Below are positions 1 to 5,802 of a DNA stretch of 11,463 nucleotides, one piece after another. A model generated the notes under the pieces. The model saw only the letters and a list, made by a program, of their open reading frames with translations, had not been told where the DNA came from and did not search any database. The position numbers were made by a program, and so were the translations under genes. Positions within the stretch are counted from its first letter, which is position 1. Each line of letters opens with the position of its first letter. The DNA comes from CBFGTJ01 sp965651815. GTDB lineage: Bacteria; Actinomycetota; Acidimicrobiia; Acidimicrobiales; Microtrichaceae. The DNA lies in contig CBFGTJ010000099.1 in the NCBI GenBank assembly GCA_965651815.1, forward strand, positions 1 to 11,463. Direction: 5' to 3'.

Positions 1-39
1 CAGTCGTCCGCCACCTGGGCTGACCCCGAGCTGCGCTGA
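1..39 (+). CDS. possible 3' end of an upstream gene (partial)
   Basis: Frame 1 reads twelve codons (QSSATWADPELR) and stops with TGA at 37-39, 17 bases before a strong hairpin, which is what the tail of an upstream gene would look like. The other two plus-strand frames also stop before the hairpin (TGA at 21-23 and 53-55), so the true frame cannot be decided. There is too little sequence to suggest a function. Confidence 0.3.
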   Translation, partial: QSSATWADPELR

Positions 40-56
40 CCCCACCTGGGGCTGAT

Positions 57-90
57 CGCCAGCGGCGCGGGCTGGCCCGCGCCGCTGGCG
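57..90 (+). terminator. perfect 15-bp hairpin, likely terminator of the upstream gene
   Basis: Bases 57-71 are the exact reverse complement of 76-90, leaving a four-base CTGG loop. The stem is almost entirely G:C and would be extremely stable. No run of T follows, so it is not a textbook intrinsic terminator, but U-tract-poor hairpins of this kind are common between genes in high-GC actinobacteria. Its place after all three upstream stop codons and about 120 bases before the mraZ promoter fits transcriptional insulation of the cluster. The alternative is a protein-binding palindrome. Confidence 0.6.
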
Positions 91-207
91 CGCCCCGTCG
101 ACCCGCCCTGCGGGCGCCCGTGGCGCGTCGCGTGGCCGGGCCCTCCACCCCTTGACCCGCCGCGCGCCCGGGGCTGCGCGGCGCGCGAATTGCTCCACGG
201 AAACACC
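91..207. other. intergenic spacer, no gene seen
   Basis: This is the stretch between the hairpin and the mraZ promoter. It is very GC-rich and contains a small inverted repeat (CGCCC at 104-108 with GGGCG at 112-116). A TTGACC at 152-157 has no matching -10 element at the right distance. I find no credible reading frame with a ribosome binding site and nothing resembling an RNA gene. Confidence 0.5.
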
Positions 208-235
208 TTGTCGGTGGAGGGAAAAGGAGTAGGGT
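208..235 (+). promoter_or_regulatory. candidate promoter of mraZ
   Basis: TTGTCG at 208-213 is a fair -35 element. TAGGGT at 230-235 matches the TAnnnT pattern of actinobacterial -10 elements, and the spacer is 16 bases. Transcription would start near 242, giving a leader of about 60 bases before the mraZ ATG at 301. This is the only convincing promoter-like pair I see, so the cluster may depend largely on it. No start site has been measured; the call rests on motif match and position. Confidence 0.5.
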
Positions 236-243
236 GGCTCGGA

Positions 244-280
244 AGGGAGCGCTGTGGGTCATCGGGGATGACTCGTGGGG
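244..280 (+). promoter_or_regulatory. possible MraZ operator (spaced G-tracts)
   Basis: MraZ in E. coli and mycoplasmas binds direct repeats of TGGGN at about one helical turn, upstream of its own gene. Here TGGGT lies at 255-259 and TGGGG at 276-280, with weaker G-tracts AGGGA at 244-248 and GGGGA at 264-268 between or before them. Spacing is roughly 9 to 12 bases and not strictly regular. The site would lie just downstream of the predicted transcription start. In such GC-rich DNA G-tracts are common, so this is suggestive only. Confidence 0.3.
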
Positions 281-284
281 CTCC

Positions 285-289
285 GGAGG
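285..289 (+). promoter_or_regulatory. ribosome binding site that decides the mraZ start
   Basis: GGAGG at 285-289 sits 11 bases before the ATG at 301. It supports that ATG over two in-frame alternatives, TTG at 190 and ATG at 268. The translation from 301 begins directly with the conserved MraZ N-terminus, and the extra residues from the earlier starts resemble nothing in the family. Confidence 0.65.
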
Positions 290-300
290 CGAGCGGTGGC

Positions 301-735
301 ATGCAGTTCCTGGACCAGTTCGAGCACACGATCGACGGCAAGGGCCGCCTGGTGCTCCCGTCCGCGTACCGCGACGCCTTCAAGGAGGGCGGGTACCTCA
401 CCTTCATGGGGGCCTCGGTCGGGCTCTTCACCCCGGAGGGCTGGGAGAAGCACCTCTTCCGCCTCCAGTCCAACGACGTCTTCACCCGCAAGGACATCTC
501 GCAGGTCCTGGCGCTCACCTCGCCGTTCACGCCCGACGGGCAGCACCGAGTGTCGATCTCCCCGAAGCTGCGCGCCCGGGTCGGCATCGACCGCGAGGTC
601 ACGATCGTCGGCCAGGCCAGCCACGCCGCGATCTACCCCCGCGACGTCTGGGCCGCCCGCGAGGAGGAGTCGCTGCAGCCCGACGAGGGCGGTGTGTCGC
701 TCGACGAGAAGTTCGACCACCTGGAGCACCTGTGA
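301..735 (+). CDS. mraZ: transcriptional regulator MraZ
   Basis: MraZ is the first gene of most dcw clusters. It is a ring-forming DNA-binding protein that regulates its own operon, and this copy encodes 144 residues, close to the usual size of about 145-150. It has the two half-domains of the SpoVT/AbrB-like fold. The first carries the DxxxR motif at D12-R16 in the context IDGKGRLVLP. The second carries D79-R83 in TPDGQHRVSI, where the usual Gly before Arg is His, so the second motif is somewhat degenerate although D and R remain. A GASVGLFTPEGW stretch ends the first half, and AAIYPRDVW near residues 115-123 matches the aromatic end of the second. The start at 301 is set by the RBS at 285-289. 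Unlike the rest of the cluster it is followed by a 177-base gap, so its output can be separated from that of rsmH and later genes. Family assignment is secure; the regulatory targets here are inferred. Confidence 0.93.
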   Translation: MQFLDQFEHTIDGKGRLVLPSAYRDAFKEGGYLTFMGASVGLFTPEGWEKHLFRLQSNDVFTRKDISQVLALTSPFTPDGQHRVSISPKLRARVGIDREVTIVGQASHAAIYPRDVWAAREEESLQPDEGGVSLDEKFDHLEHL

Positions 736-748
736 GGTGCCCGTCCCG

Positions 749-912
749 CCTCCCGACGCCACCGGTGGGTGGTCTCCCGGTCGACGCGAGGGTCGGCCCA
801 GAACTCCGCCCGCGTCGATCCGTGCCGCTCGGGGAGACATCCCGACGGACGTCGCGCGGCCGGGAGACCGTCCTCCCGTGGCGCCGGGGGCGCTGCACGC
901 CGGGGAGGTGCC
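749..912 (+). promoter_or_regulatory. structured leader of rsmH, candidate mraW-type cis-regulatory RNA
   Basis: The mraZ-rsmH gap folds on paper into a three-way junction. P1 pairs 767-780 with 860-873 (14 pairs, two of them G:U, ten contiguous Watson-Crick). P2 pairs 781-788 with 811-818 (8 perfect pairs). P3 pairs 819-822 with 846-849 and, past a bulge, 829-833 with 841-845, closing a GAGACAT loop. P2 follows P1 and P3 follows P2 with no unpaired base. A conserved mraW RNA motif has been described upstream of mraW (rsmH) in Actinobacteria by comparative genomics. Location and lineage match, but I cannot recall its consensus well enough to claim identity. The element probably tunes expression of the cell wall genes apart from mraZ. 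Chance pairing in GC-rich DNA is the main alternative, although the stacked layout argues against it. Confidence 0.5.
872..908 (+). promoter_or_regulatory. Shine-Dalgarno/anti-Shine-Dalgarno hairpin before rsmH
   Basis: CCTCCC at 872-877 is perfectly complementary to GGGAGG at 903-908, the ribosome binding site of rsmH. Between them a smaller hairpin (881-885 with 889-893) would stack inside. Folding would hide the ribosome binding site. Bases 872-873 are also used by the outer end of P1, so junction and sequestering hairpin partly exclude each other, the geometry expected of a translational switch. A second CCTCCC at 749-754 could pair with the same site. This is inference from complementarity alone. 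Confidence 0.45.
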
Positions 913-1866
913 GTGCCCGATGAACGCGACGACTTCCAGCACGAGCCGGTCCTGGTCGAGCGCGTCGTCGAACTGCTGCGCGTGGTGCCCGACGGGCTCT
1001 ACGTCGACGCGACCCTCGGCGGCGGCGGTCACGCCGAGGCGGTGCTGCGGGCGCACCCCGGGCTCCGCCTCCTCGGCCTGGACCGCGACGACGCCGCGAT
1101 CGAAGCCGCCGCGAGGCGGCTCGCGCCGTTCGGCGACCGGGTCGAGATCGTGCGGTCCGGCTTCGACCGGATCGAACCCCTCGTCCGTGAGCGGACCGAC
1201 CAAGGAGCGAGTGCCGTGTTGATGGATCTGGGTGTGTCCTCACCGCAGCTGGACGTCGCCGAGCGCGGCTTCTCGTACCGGGCGGCTGCTCCGCTCGACA
1301 TGCGGATGGACCGTCGTCAGGCGGTCACCGCGGACGACGTCGTCAACGGCTACGACGCGGACGAGCTCACCCGCGTCATCCGCACCTACGGGGAGGAGCG
1401 GTACGCCGCACGCATCGCCCGGGCGATCGTGGCGGCGCGGCCGATCACCGACACCGAGCAGCTCGCGGAGATCGTGCGCGACGCGATCCCCGCACCGGCC
1501 CGCCGCAGCGGCGGCCACCCCGCCAAGCGCACCTTCCAGGCGATCCGCATCGAGGTGAACCGGGAGCTGGACCAGCTGGCGGAGGCGCTCGACGGTGCAC
1601 TGGCGGTGCTGGCCCCCGGCGGGCGGCTCGCGGTCATGTCGTACCACTCCCTCGAGGACCGGCTGGTGAAGCAGGCGCTGCGCGACGCCGAGACCGGCGG
1701 GTGCGTGTGCCCGCCCGGGCTGCCGTGCGCGTGCGGCGCCGAGCCCACCGTGCGCCTGCTCAAGCGGGGAGCGTGGACCGCGCCCCCCGACGAGCGCGAG
1801 CGCAATCCGCGTGCGGCGAGCGTGCGGCTGCGTGCCGCCGAGCGGCTGGCGGAGCAGGCGTCGTGA
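913..1866 (+). CDS. rsmH: 16S rRNA (cytosine(1402)-N(4))-methyltransferase RsmH (MraW)
   Basis: RsmH transfers a methyl group from SAM to N4 of C1402 in the ribosomal P site of 16S rRNA. The protein is 317 residues, normal for the family (about 310). It opens with the typical HEPVLVERVVELL, then the SAM-binding motif D32-ATLGGGGH-40. Further family signatures are LMDLGVSSPQLD, the MRMD segment, FQAIRIEVNREL, SYHSLEDR (243-250), and a CxC-x5-CxC cysteine cluster (C264, C266, C272, C274) in the usual place before the LLKRGA segment. The GTG at 913 is chosen because GGGAGG precedes it at 903-908 and homology begins just after it. An open frame runs upstream to 769 but its translation is low-complexity and overlaps the leader RNA. 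Spacing from the Shine-Dalgarno to the start is short (four bases). It begins the uninterrupted run of overlapping genes. Confidence 0.95.
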   Translation: MPDERDDFQHEPVLVERVVELLRVVPDGLYVDATLGGGGHAEAVLRAHPGLRLLGLDRDDAAIEAAARRLAPFGDRVEIVRSGFDRIEPLVRERTDQGASAVLMDLGVSSPQLDVAERGFSYRAAAPLDMRMDRRQAVTADDVVNGYDADELTRVIRTYGEERYAARIARAIVAARPITDTEQLAEIVRDAIPAPARRSGGHPAKRTFQAIRIEVNRELDQLAEALDGALAVLAPGGRLAVMSYHSLEDRLVKQALRDAETGGCVCPPGLPCACGAEPTVRLLKRGAWTAPPDERERNPRAASVRLRAAERLAEQAS

Positions 1867-2435
1867 CGGCGGTACGCACCCGCCCGCGCCCGGCGCGGTC
1901 CGCGCCCGCGCCGTACCCCACCCGACGGCCGAGCCGTCGCAGCACCCAGTCCCACCGCAGCGGCCCACGCGCCTCGGATCCGCGCAGGACCGATGCCCGC
2001 AGGGCCGAGGTCCGCGGCATCGATCCGCGCAGGGCGCCCGGCCGCCGCCAGGCGCCCGCCCGCCTCACCGTGCACCCCCGGCGCCGCGTGTCGCTGCGCA
2101 CGACCGTCGCACTGGCCGCGGCCACGTTCTTCGCCGTGCTGGTCGGGTCGGTCACCATCCAGGCCCAGCGGATCGAGGCGCAGGCACGGCTCGACGCGCT
2201 CGACGCGCAGCTGACCGAGGCCCGTGACGAGCACCGGCGCCTCCGGGCGGAGGTGGCGATCGCCGAGTCGCCCGAGCGGATCATGGCCGAGGCGACCGCC
2301 CTCGGCATGGTCGAGCCGGGCCCCGTGCTGCCGCTCGCGCCGGTCGGCTCGGGAGCGCAGGAAGGCGACGACGCGACCGGGAACGAGACGCGGCTGCCGC
2401 CCACCGGCGACGGTACGGAGGTCGCCTCGCCGTGA
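1863..2435 (+). CDS. ftsL: cell division protein FtsL-like, single-pass membrane septum protein
   Basis: The 190-residue protein has the FtsL layout. A long cytoplasmic N-terminus (residues 1-77) is rich in Arg, Pro, Ala and Ser, followed by one membrane segment (about 80-99), a predicted coiled coil (about 100-134), and the SPERIMAEATALGMVEP segment (136-152) typical of the FtsL/DivIC family, then an acidic Gly/Pro-rich tail. FtsL binds FtsQ and FtsB at the septum and helps activate FtsW-FtsI. The sequence family diverges quickly, so the name rests on topology, the C-terminal motif and the position between rsmH and ftsI. The start is GTG at 1863, overlapping the rsmH stop by four bases, with GGAG at 1851-1854. 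The N-terminus is longer than in E. coli but long basic tails are usual in actinobacteria. It contains a repeated DPRR unit encoded by a 12-bp direct repeat. Confidence 0.85.
   Translation: MTAVRTRPRPARSAPAPYPTRRPSRRSTQSHRSGPRASDPRRTDARRAEVRGIDPRRAPGRRQAPARLTVHPRRRVSLRTTVALAAATFFAVLVGSVTIQAQRIEAQARLDALDAQLTEARDEHRRLRAEVAIAESPERIMAEATALGMVEPGPVLPLAPVGSGAQEGDDATGNETRLPPTGDGTEVASP
1977..2033 (+). repeat. 12-bp direct repeat in the ftsL N-terminal coding region
   Basis: GATCCGCGCAGG occurs at 1977-1988 and again at 2022-2033, exactly 45 bases (15 codons) apart, so both copies encode D-P-R-R in the same frame. It suggests the disordered, basic tail of FtsL grew by internal duplication. Chance is possible given the skewed composition. 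Confidence 0.5.
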
Positions 2436-4339
2436 CCCGGTCGAGGGGCAGCTCCCCACGGGGGGATCGGTCGCGCCGGCCGCCCCCCGTCGATCCGGCG
2501 ATCGTGCGCCGCCGCGTGCTCGTGCTCGGCGGCGCCCTCGGGCTCCTCGCGATCCTCCCGCTCTGGAAGCTGGTCGAGGTGCAGGTCGGTGACGGCACCG
2601 AGCTGGTCGAGCGCGGCGAGGTGCAGCGCCGCCGCACCGTGCACATCGTCCCGCAGCGGGGCTCCATCCTCGACCGCAACGGCACCGAGCTCGCGATCTC
2701 GCTGCCGCGCCGCTCGATCGGCATCGAGATGCCGACGCTGCGGCTCGAGGGCATCGACACCCCCCACGAGCTCGAGCGCTTCGCCCACCGGCTCGCCGAG
2801 CTGTTCGACGTCGACCCCGAGCCGCTCGCTCGGCGCCTCGTGCAGGCCGCGCCCGACGCGCCGTGGGTCCAGGTGGCCGACCAGGTCCCGATCGAGGTGG
2901 CGGAGCGCGCCGTCGAGCTCCTCGCCGCGGAGGGCATCGAGGGCGCGCTGGTCAGCGGGCCCTCCACCGAGCGGGTGCACCCCGCGGGGGACTCGGCGCT
3001 GCGCATCATCGGGACGCTCACGCCTGACGGCCCGGGCGAGCGCGCCGGGATCGAGCGCTCCTACGACGAGGTGCTCTCCGGTCGCCGCGGGCGCATGACC
3101 GTGGAGACCGGGGTCCACGGCAACACGGTGCCGGGCACCGAGCACGTCGTCGAGGAGCCCGTCCCCGGCTCGGACGTGATGCTCACCCTCGACCGCACGC
3201 TGCAGCACGAGGTGGAGCAGATCCTGCTGCGCCGCGCGGACGAGGCGGGTGCGACCCTCGGCGTGGCGATCGTGGGGCGGCCCGGCTCCGGCGAGCTGCT
3301 CGCGGTCGGCTCCGTCGAGCGGGACGACGACGGCCAGCTCCGGCTCTCGTCGGGTCCGATCGCCTTCTCGGACGTGTTCCAGGCCGGGTCGGTGTTCAAG
3401 CTCGTGACCGTCGCCGCCGCCGTCGAGGCGGGGCTCGTCGACGCCGACCACCCGATCGAGGTGCCCGACACCCTGCAGGTGGACGACTGGGTCTTCTCCG
3501 ACCACGAGGAGCACCCGACCGAGATCATGACGGTCACCGACATCGTCGCCCGCTCCTCGAACGTCGGCACGATCAAGATCGCCCAGGCGCTGGGGCGCCA
3601 GGGGCTCCACGACGCGCTCACCAGCTTCGGCTTCGGCCGGCGCACCGGCGTGGGCCACCCCGCCGAGGACGCGGGCATCGTGCCGCCCGCCGACCAGTGG
3701 GCCGCCTCCGACCTCGCCGCTGCCGCGATCGGCACCCACCAGTCCGGCACCGCGCTCCAGCTGTGGGCGGCCTACAACGTCATCGCGAACGGGGGCCGCT
3801 ACGTGCAGCCACGCCTGGTCGACGCGATCATCCGCCCGGGCGGTGAGCGGGAGCCCGTCCCCTCCGAGCCTCCGCGGCGCGTGATCTCCGAGGCCACCGC
3901 CGCCGAGGTCGGTTCCATGCTCGAGGAGGTCGTCCAGGACGGTACGGGCAGCATGTGGAAGCTGCCCGGCTACTCGGTCGCCGCGAAGACGGGTACGTCC
4001 CGGATGCTCAGCGACGTGGGCGGCGTCGGTGGCGATCCCTACATGTGGAGCGACCACCGCTACCACTACCTCGCGGCGTTCACCGGCTACCTGCCCGCAG
4101 AGCGGCCGGAGGTGTCGATCACCGTGATCCTCTCGGACGTCCACGACGGCCTGACGGGCAGCACGGGTGCGGGCCCGGCGTTCTCGGACCTGGCCAAGCT
4201 CTCGATCCGCGAGATCGGGATCGCGCCGACCCACCTCGCGGACGGCCCGGCCCGGCCGAGGCCGGCCCACGGCCAGCTCTACCGGGCGGCACCCGCGCCC
4301 GCGCGCCCGGCCGACGACGGGGACGGGGAGTCGCGGTGA
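2432..4339 (+). CDS. ftsI: septal penicillin-binding protein FtsI (PBP3-type transpeptidase)
   Basis: This class B penicillin-binding protein cross-links peptidoglycan at the division septum, partnered with FtsW. It has 635 residues: a basic cytoplasmic tail (1-28), one membrane anchor (about 29-45), and a dimerisation domain starting with RGSILDRNG (76-84). The transpeptidase domain carries all three catalytic motifs: S320-V-F-K323 (nucleophile Ser320), S375-S-N377, and K519-T-G-T522. There is no PASTA domain at the C-terminus, which instead ends in a Pro/Ala-rich tail. The nucleophile context is QAGSVFK rather than the frequent PGSTFK. A glycine-rich stretch, DVGGVGGDPYMWSD, follows the KTG motif before the strand YHYLAAFTGYLP and seems longer than usual. 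The GTG start at 2432 overlaps the ftsL stop by four bases. FtsI rather than another class B PBP is supported by its place between ftsL and murE. Confidence 0.94.
   Translation: MTRSRGSSPRGDRSRRPPPVDPAIVRRRVLVLGGALGLLAILPLWKLVEVQVGDGTELVERGEVQRRRTVHIVPQRGSILDRNGTELAISLPRRSIGIEMPTLRLEGIDTPHELERFAHRLAELFDVDPEPLARRLVQAAPDAPWVQVADQVPIEVAERAVELLAAEGIEGALVSGPSTERVHPAGDSALRIIGTLTPDGPGERAGIERSYDEVLSGRRGRMTVETGVHGNTVPGTEHVVEEPVPGSDVMLTLDRTLQHEVEQILLRRADEAGATLGVAIVGRPGSGELLAVGSVERDDDGQLRLSSGPIAFSDVFQAGSVFKLVTVAAAVEAGLVDADHPIEVPDTLQVDDWVFSDHEEHPTEIMTVTDIVARSSNVGTIKIAQALGRQGLHDALTSFGFGRRTGVGHPAEDAGIVPPADQWAASDLAAAAIGTHQSGTALQLWAAYNVIANGGRYVQPRLVDAIIRPGGEREPVPSEPPRRVISEATAAEVGSMLEEVVQDGTGSMWKLPGYSVAAKTGTSRMLSDVGGVGGDPYMWSDHRYHYLAAFTGYLPAERPEVSITVILSDVHDGLTGSTGAGPAFSDLAKLSIREIGIAPTHLADGPARPRPAHGQLYRAAPAPARPADDGDGESR
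4325..4330 (+). promoter_or_regulatory. ribosome binding site fixing the murE start
   Basis: GGGGAG at 4325-4330 lies inside the end of ftsI, five bases before the GTG at 4336. The murE frame is open far upstream to 3955, so this site and the four-base overlap with the ftsI stop are what place the start. Confidence 0.6.
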
Positions 4340-5802
4340 CGGGCCTCGCCGAGATCGCCGAGGTCGTCCGCGGCCGCGTCGTCGTCGACGGCGCCGTGTC
4401 CGTCGACGCTGTGTCCGTCGACGACGTGTCCGTCGACGACGTGTACGCCGACTCGCGCCAGGTCCGACCCGGCGCGCTGTTCTGCTGCGTGCCGGGACGG
4501 CGAACGGACGGCCACGACCACGCCCGGGACGCGGTGGAGGCCGGGGCGGTGGCGCTGCTGTGCGAGCGCCCCCTCCAGGTCGACGTGCCCCAGGTCGTGG
4601 TGGAGGAGGTCCGCAGGGCCATGGGCCCGGCCGCCGCGCTCGTGCACGGTCACCCCGCCGACTCCCTCGACCTCGTCGGGGTGACCGGGACCAACGGCAA
4701 GACGACCGTGGTGGCGATGGTCGAGTCGATCCTGCGGGCCGCGGGCCGCTCCGCCCGTGCGATCGGCACCCTCACCGGGGCGAGGACCACCCCCGAAGCA
4801 CCCGACCTCCAGCGCCAGCTTCGGCGCTTCGTCGACGAGGGCGTCGACTCGGTCGCGATGGAGGTCTCCTCGCACGCCCTCGCGATGCACCGCGTCGACG
4901 GCATGGTCTTCGACGTCGCCGCGTTCACCAACCTCGGCGTGGACCACCTCGACTTCCACGGCACCCCCGAGGCCTACTTCACGGCCAAGGCGCGGCTGTT
5001 CGACGAGGACGTGAGCCGGGCCGGCGTCGTCAACGTCGACGACGTCCACGGTCGGCTGCTCCTCGACGCGAGCGGCGGACGCTGCACCGGCGTGTCGCTC
5101 GACGACACCACCGACCTCCGCACCGGCCGCGACGGCACCACGCTCACCTGGCGTGGGCTGCGGCTGCGGATCCCGCTGCCGGGCCGGCACAACGCCACCA
5201 ACGCGCTGGTCGCCGCACAGACCTGCCGCGTGCTGGGCATCGACGACGACGCGATCGTGCAGGGCCTCGCCGAGCTGCCCGTGGTGCCGGGACGCTTCGA
5301 GACGTTCGTGGCGCCCAGCGGCACGACCGTGGTCGTGGACTACGCCCACACCCCGGACGCGCTCGAGTCCGTCCTGCGCGCCGCCCGCTCGATCGGGGAT
5401 CCCTCCACGCGGCTCACCGTCGTGTTCGGATGTGGCGGTGACCGGGACCGTGGCAAGCGTCCGTTGATGGGCAGCGTCGCCGCGGACCTCGCGGACCGGG
5501 TCGTCATCACGACCGACAACCCCCGCTCCGAGGACCCGGCGGCCATCGCCGCGGAGGTCCGGGCCGGCGCGCTCGCCGCCCGTTCGGAGGACCGGGAGCA
5601 CCCGGCGGTCGTCGAGGAGGTGCCCGACCGCGCGGAGGCGATCCGGAGGGCGGTGCAGGAGGCCGGCCCGCACGACGTCGTCGTCATCGCGGGCAAGGGG
5701 CACGAGCAGGGCCAGGAGTTCCGGGACCGCGTCGAGCCGTTCGACGACGCCGAGGTGGTCCGGTCGGTGATCTCCCCGGCGGAGGGGGCGGCCGACCGAT
5801 GA
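4336..5802 (+). CDS. murE: UDP-MurNAc-L-Ala-D-Glu:meso-diaminopimelate ligase MurE
   Basis: MurE is the ATP-dependent cytoplasmic ligase that adds the third residue of the stem peptide. The 488-residue protein has three Mur ligase domains. The N-terminal domain contains YADSRQVRPGALF, equivalent to the family DSR...PG..F uridine-binding motif. The central domain has the P-loop GTNGKTT (118-124, Lys122) and the lysine expected to be carbamylated, K218 in YFTAKARLF. The C-terminal domain has GCGGDRDRGKRPLMG and the substrate-selecting DNPR at 394-397, which marks meso-DAP rather than L-lysine enzymes, then AGKGHEQGQ. The GTG at 4336 overlaps the ftsI stop by four bases. Just before the DSR motif the protein has a repetitive VSVDD stretch from a 15-bp tandem repeat. 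It is not fused to MurF, and mraY follows directly where murF is usually found. Confidence 0.95.
   Translation: MTGLAEIAEVVRGRVVVDGAVSVDAVSVDDVSVDDVYADSRQVRPGALFCCVPGRRTDGHDHARDAVEAGAVALLCERPLQVDVPQVVVEEVRRAMGPAAALVHGHPADSLDLVGVTGTNGKTTVVAMVESILRAAGRSARAIGTLTGARTTPEAPDLQRQLRRFVDEGVDSVAMEVSSHALAMHRVDGMVFDVAAFTNLGVDHLDFHGTPEAYFTAKARLFDEDVSRAGVVNVDDVHGRLLLDASGGRCTGVSLDDTTDLRTGRDGTTLTWRGLRLRIPLPGRHNATNALVAAQTCRVLGIDDDAIVQGLAELPVVPGRFETFVAPSGTTVVVDYAHTPDALESVLRAARSIGDPSTRLTVVFGCGGDRDRGKRPLMGSVAADLADRVVITTDNPRSEDPAAIAAEVRAGALAARSEDREHPAVVEEVPDRAEAIRRAVQEAGPHDVVVIAGKGHEQGQEFRDRVEPFDDAEVVRSVISPAEGAADR
4396..4440 (+). repeat. in-frame 15-bp tandem repeat, three copies, in murE
   Basis: The unit GTGTCCGTCGACGAC occurs at 4411-4425 and 4426-4440, and with two changed bases at the end (GCT for GAC) at 4396-4410. 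A partial fourth copy begins GTGT at 4441. Each unit encodes five residues, V-S-V-D-D/A, so copy number changes would keep the frame. It lies in the N-terminal domain of MurE, just ahead of the YADSR motif. Confidence 0.9.

Noticed and set aside
152..157. TTGACC as a -35 element of a second mraZ promoter
   Set aside because: At 16-18 bases downstream there is only GC-rich sequence with no TAnnnT-like -10.
190..300. Longer MraZ starting at TTG 190 or ATG 268
   Set aside because: TTG 190 would precede the likely promoter, neither has a good ribosome binding site, and MraZ homology starts at the ATG at 301.
759..768. Palindrome CCACCGGTGG as an operator
   Set aside because: It is short, expected by chance in this composition, and partly overlaps the P1 stem of the proposed leader RNA.
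769..912. N-terminal extension of RsmH from an upstream start in the same frame
   Set aside because: The extra 48 residues are low-complexity and Arg/Gly-rich, with no RsmH homology, and they coincide with the structured leader. The GTG at 913 has a ribosome binding site and precedes the conserved N-terminus.
1760..4270. An 836-codon open frame on the minus strand antisense to ftsL and ftsI, and several other long minus-strand frames (for example 4279-5703 and 9375-10898)
   Set aside because: High third-position GC leaves antisense frames open by chance. The translations are low-complexity, rich in Arg, Gly, Asp, Val and Ala, with no recognisable domain, while the plus strand carries full conserved proteins.
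4336..5802. MurE-MurF fusion to explain the missing murF
   Set aside because: The protein has one set of three Mur ligase domains, one P-loop and one DNPR motif, and its length of 488 residues is that of MurE alone.
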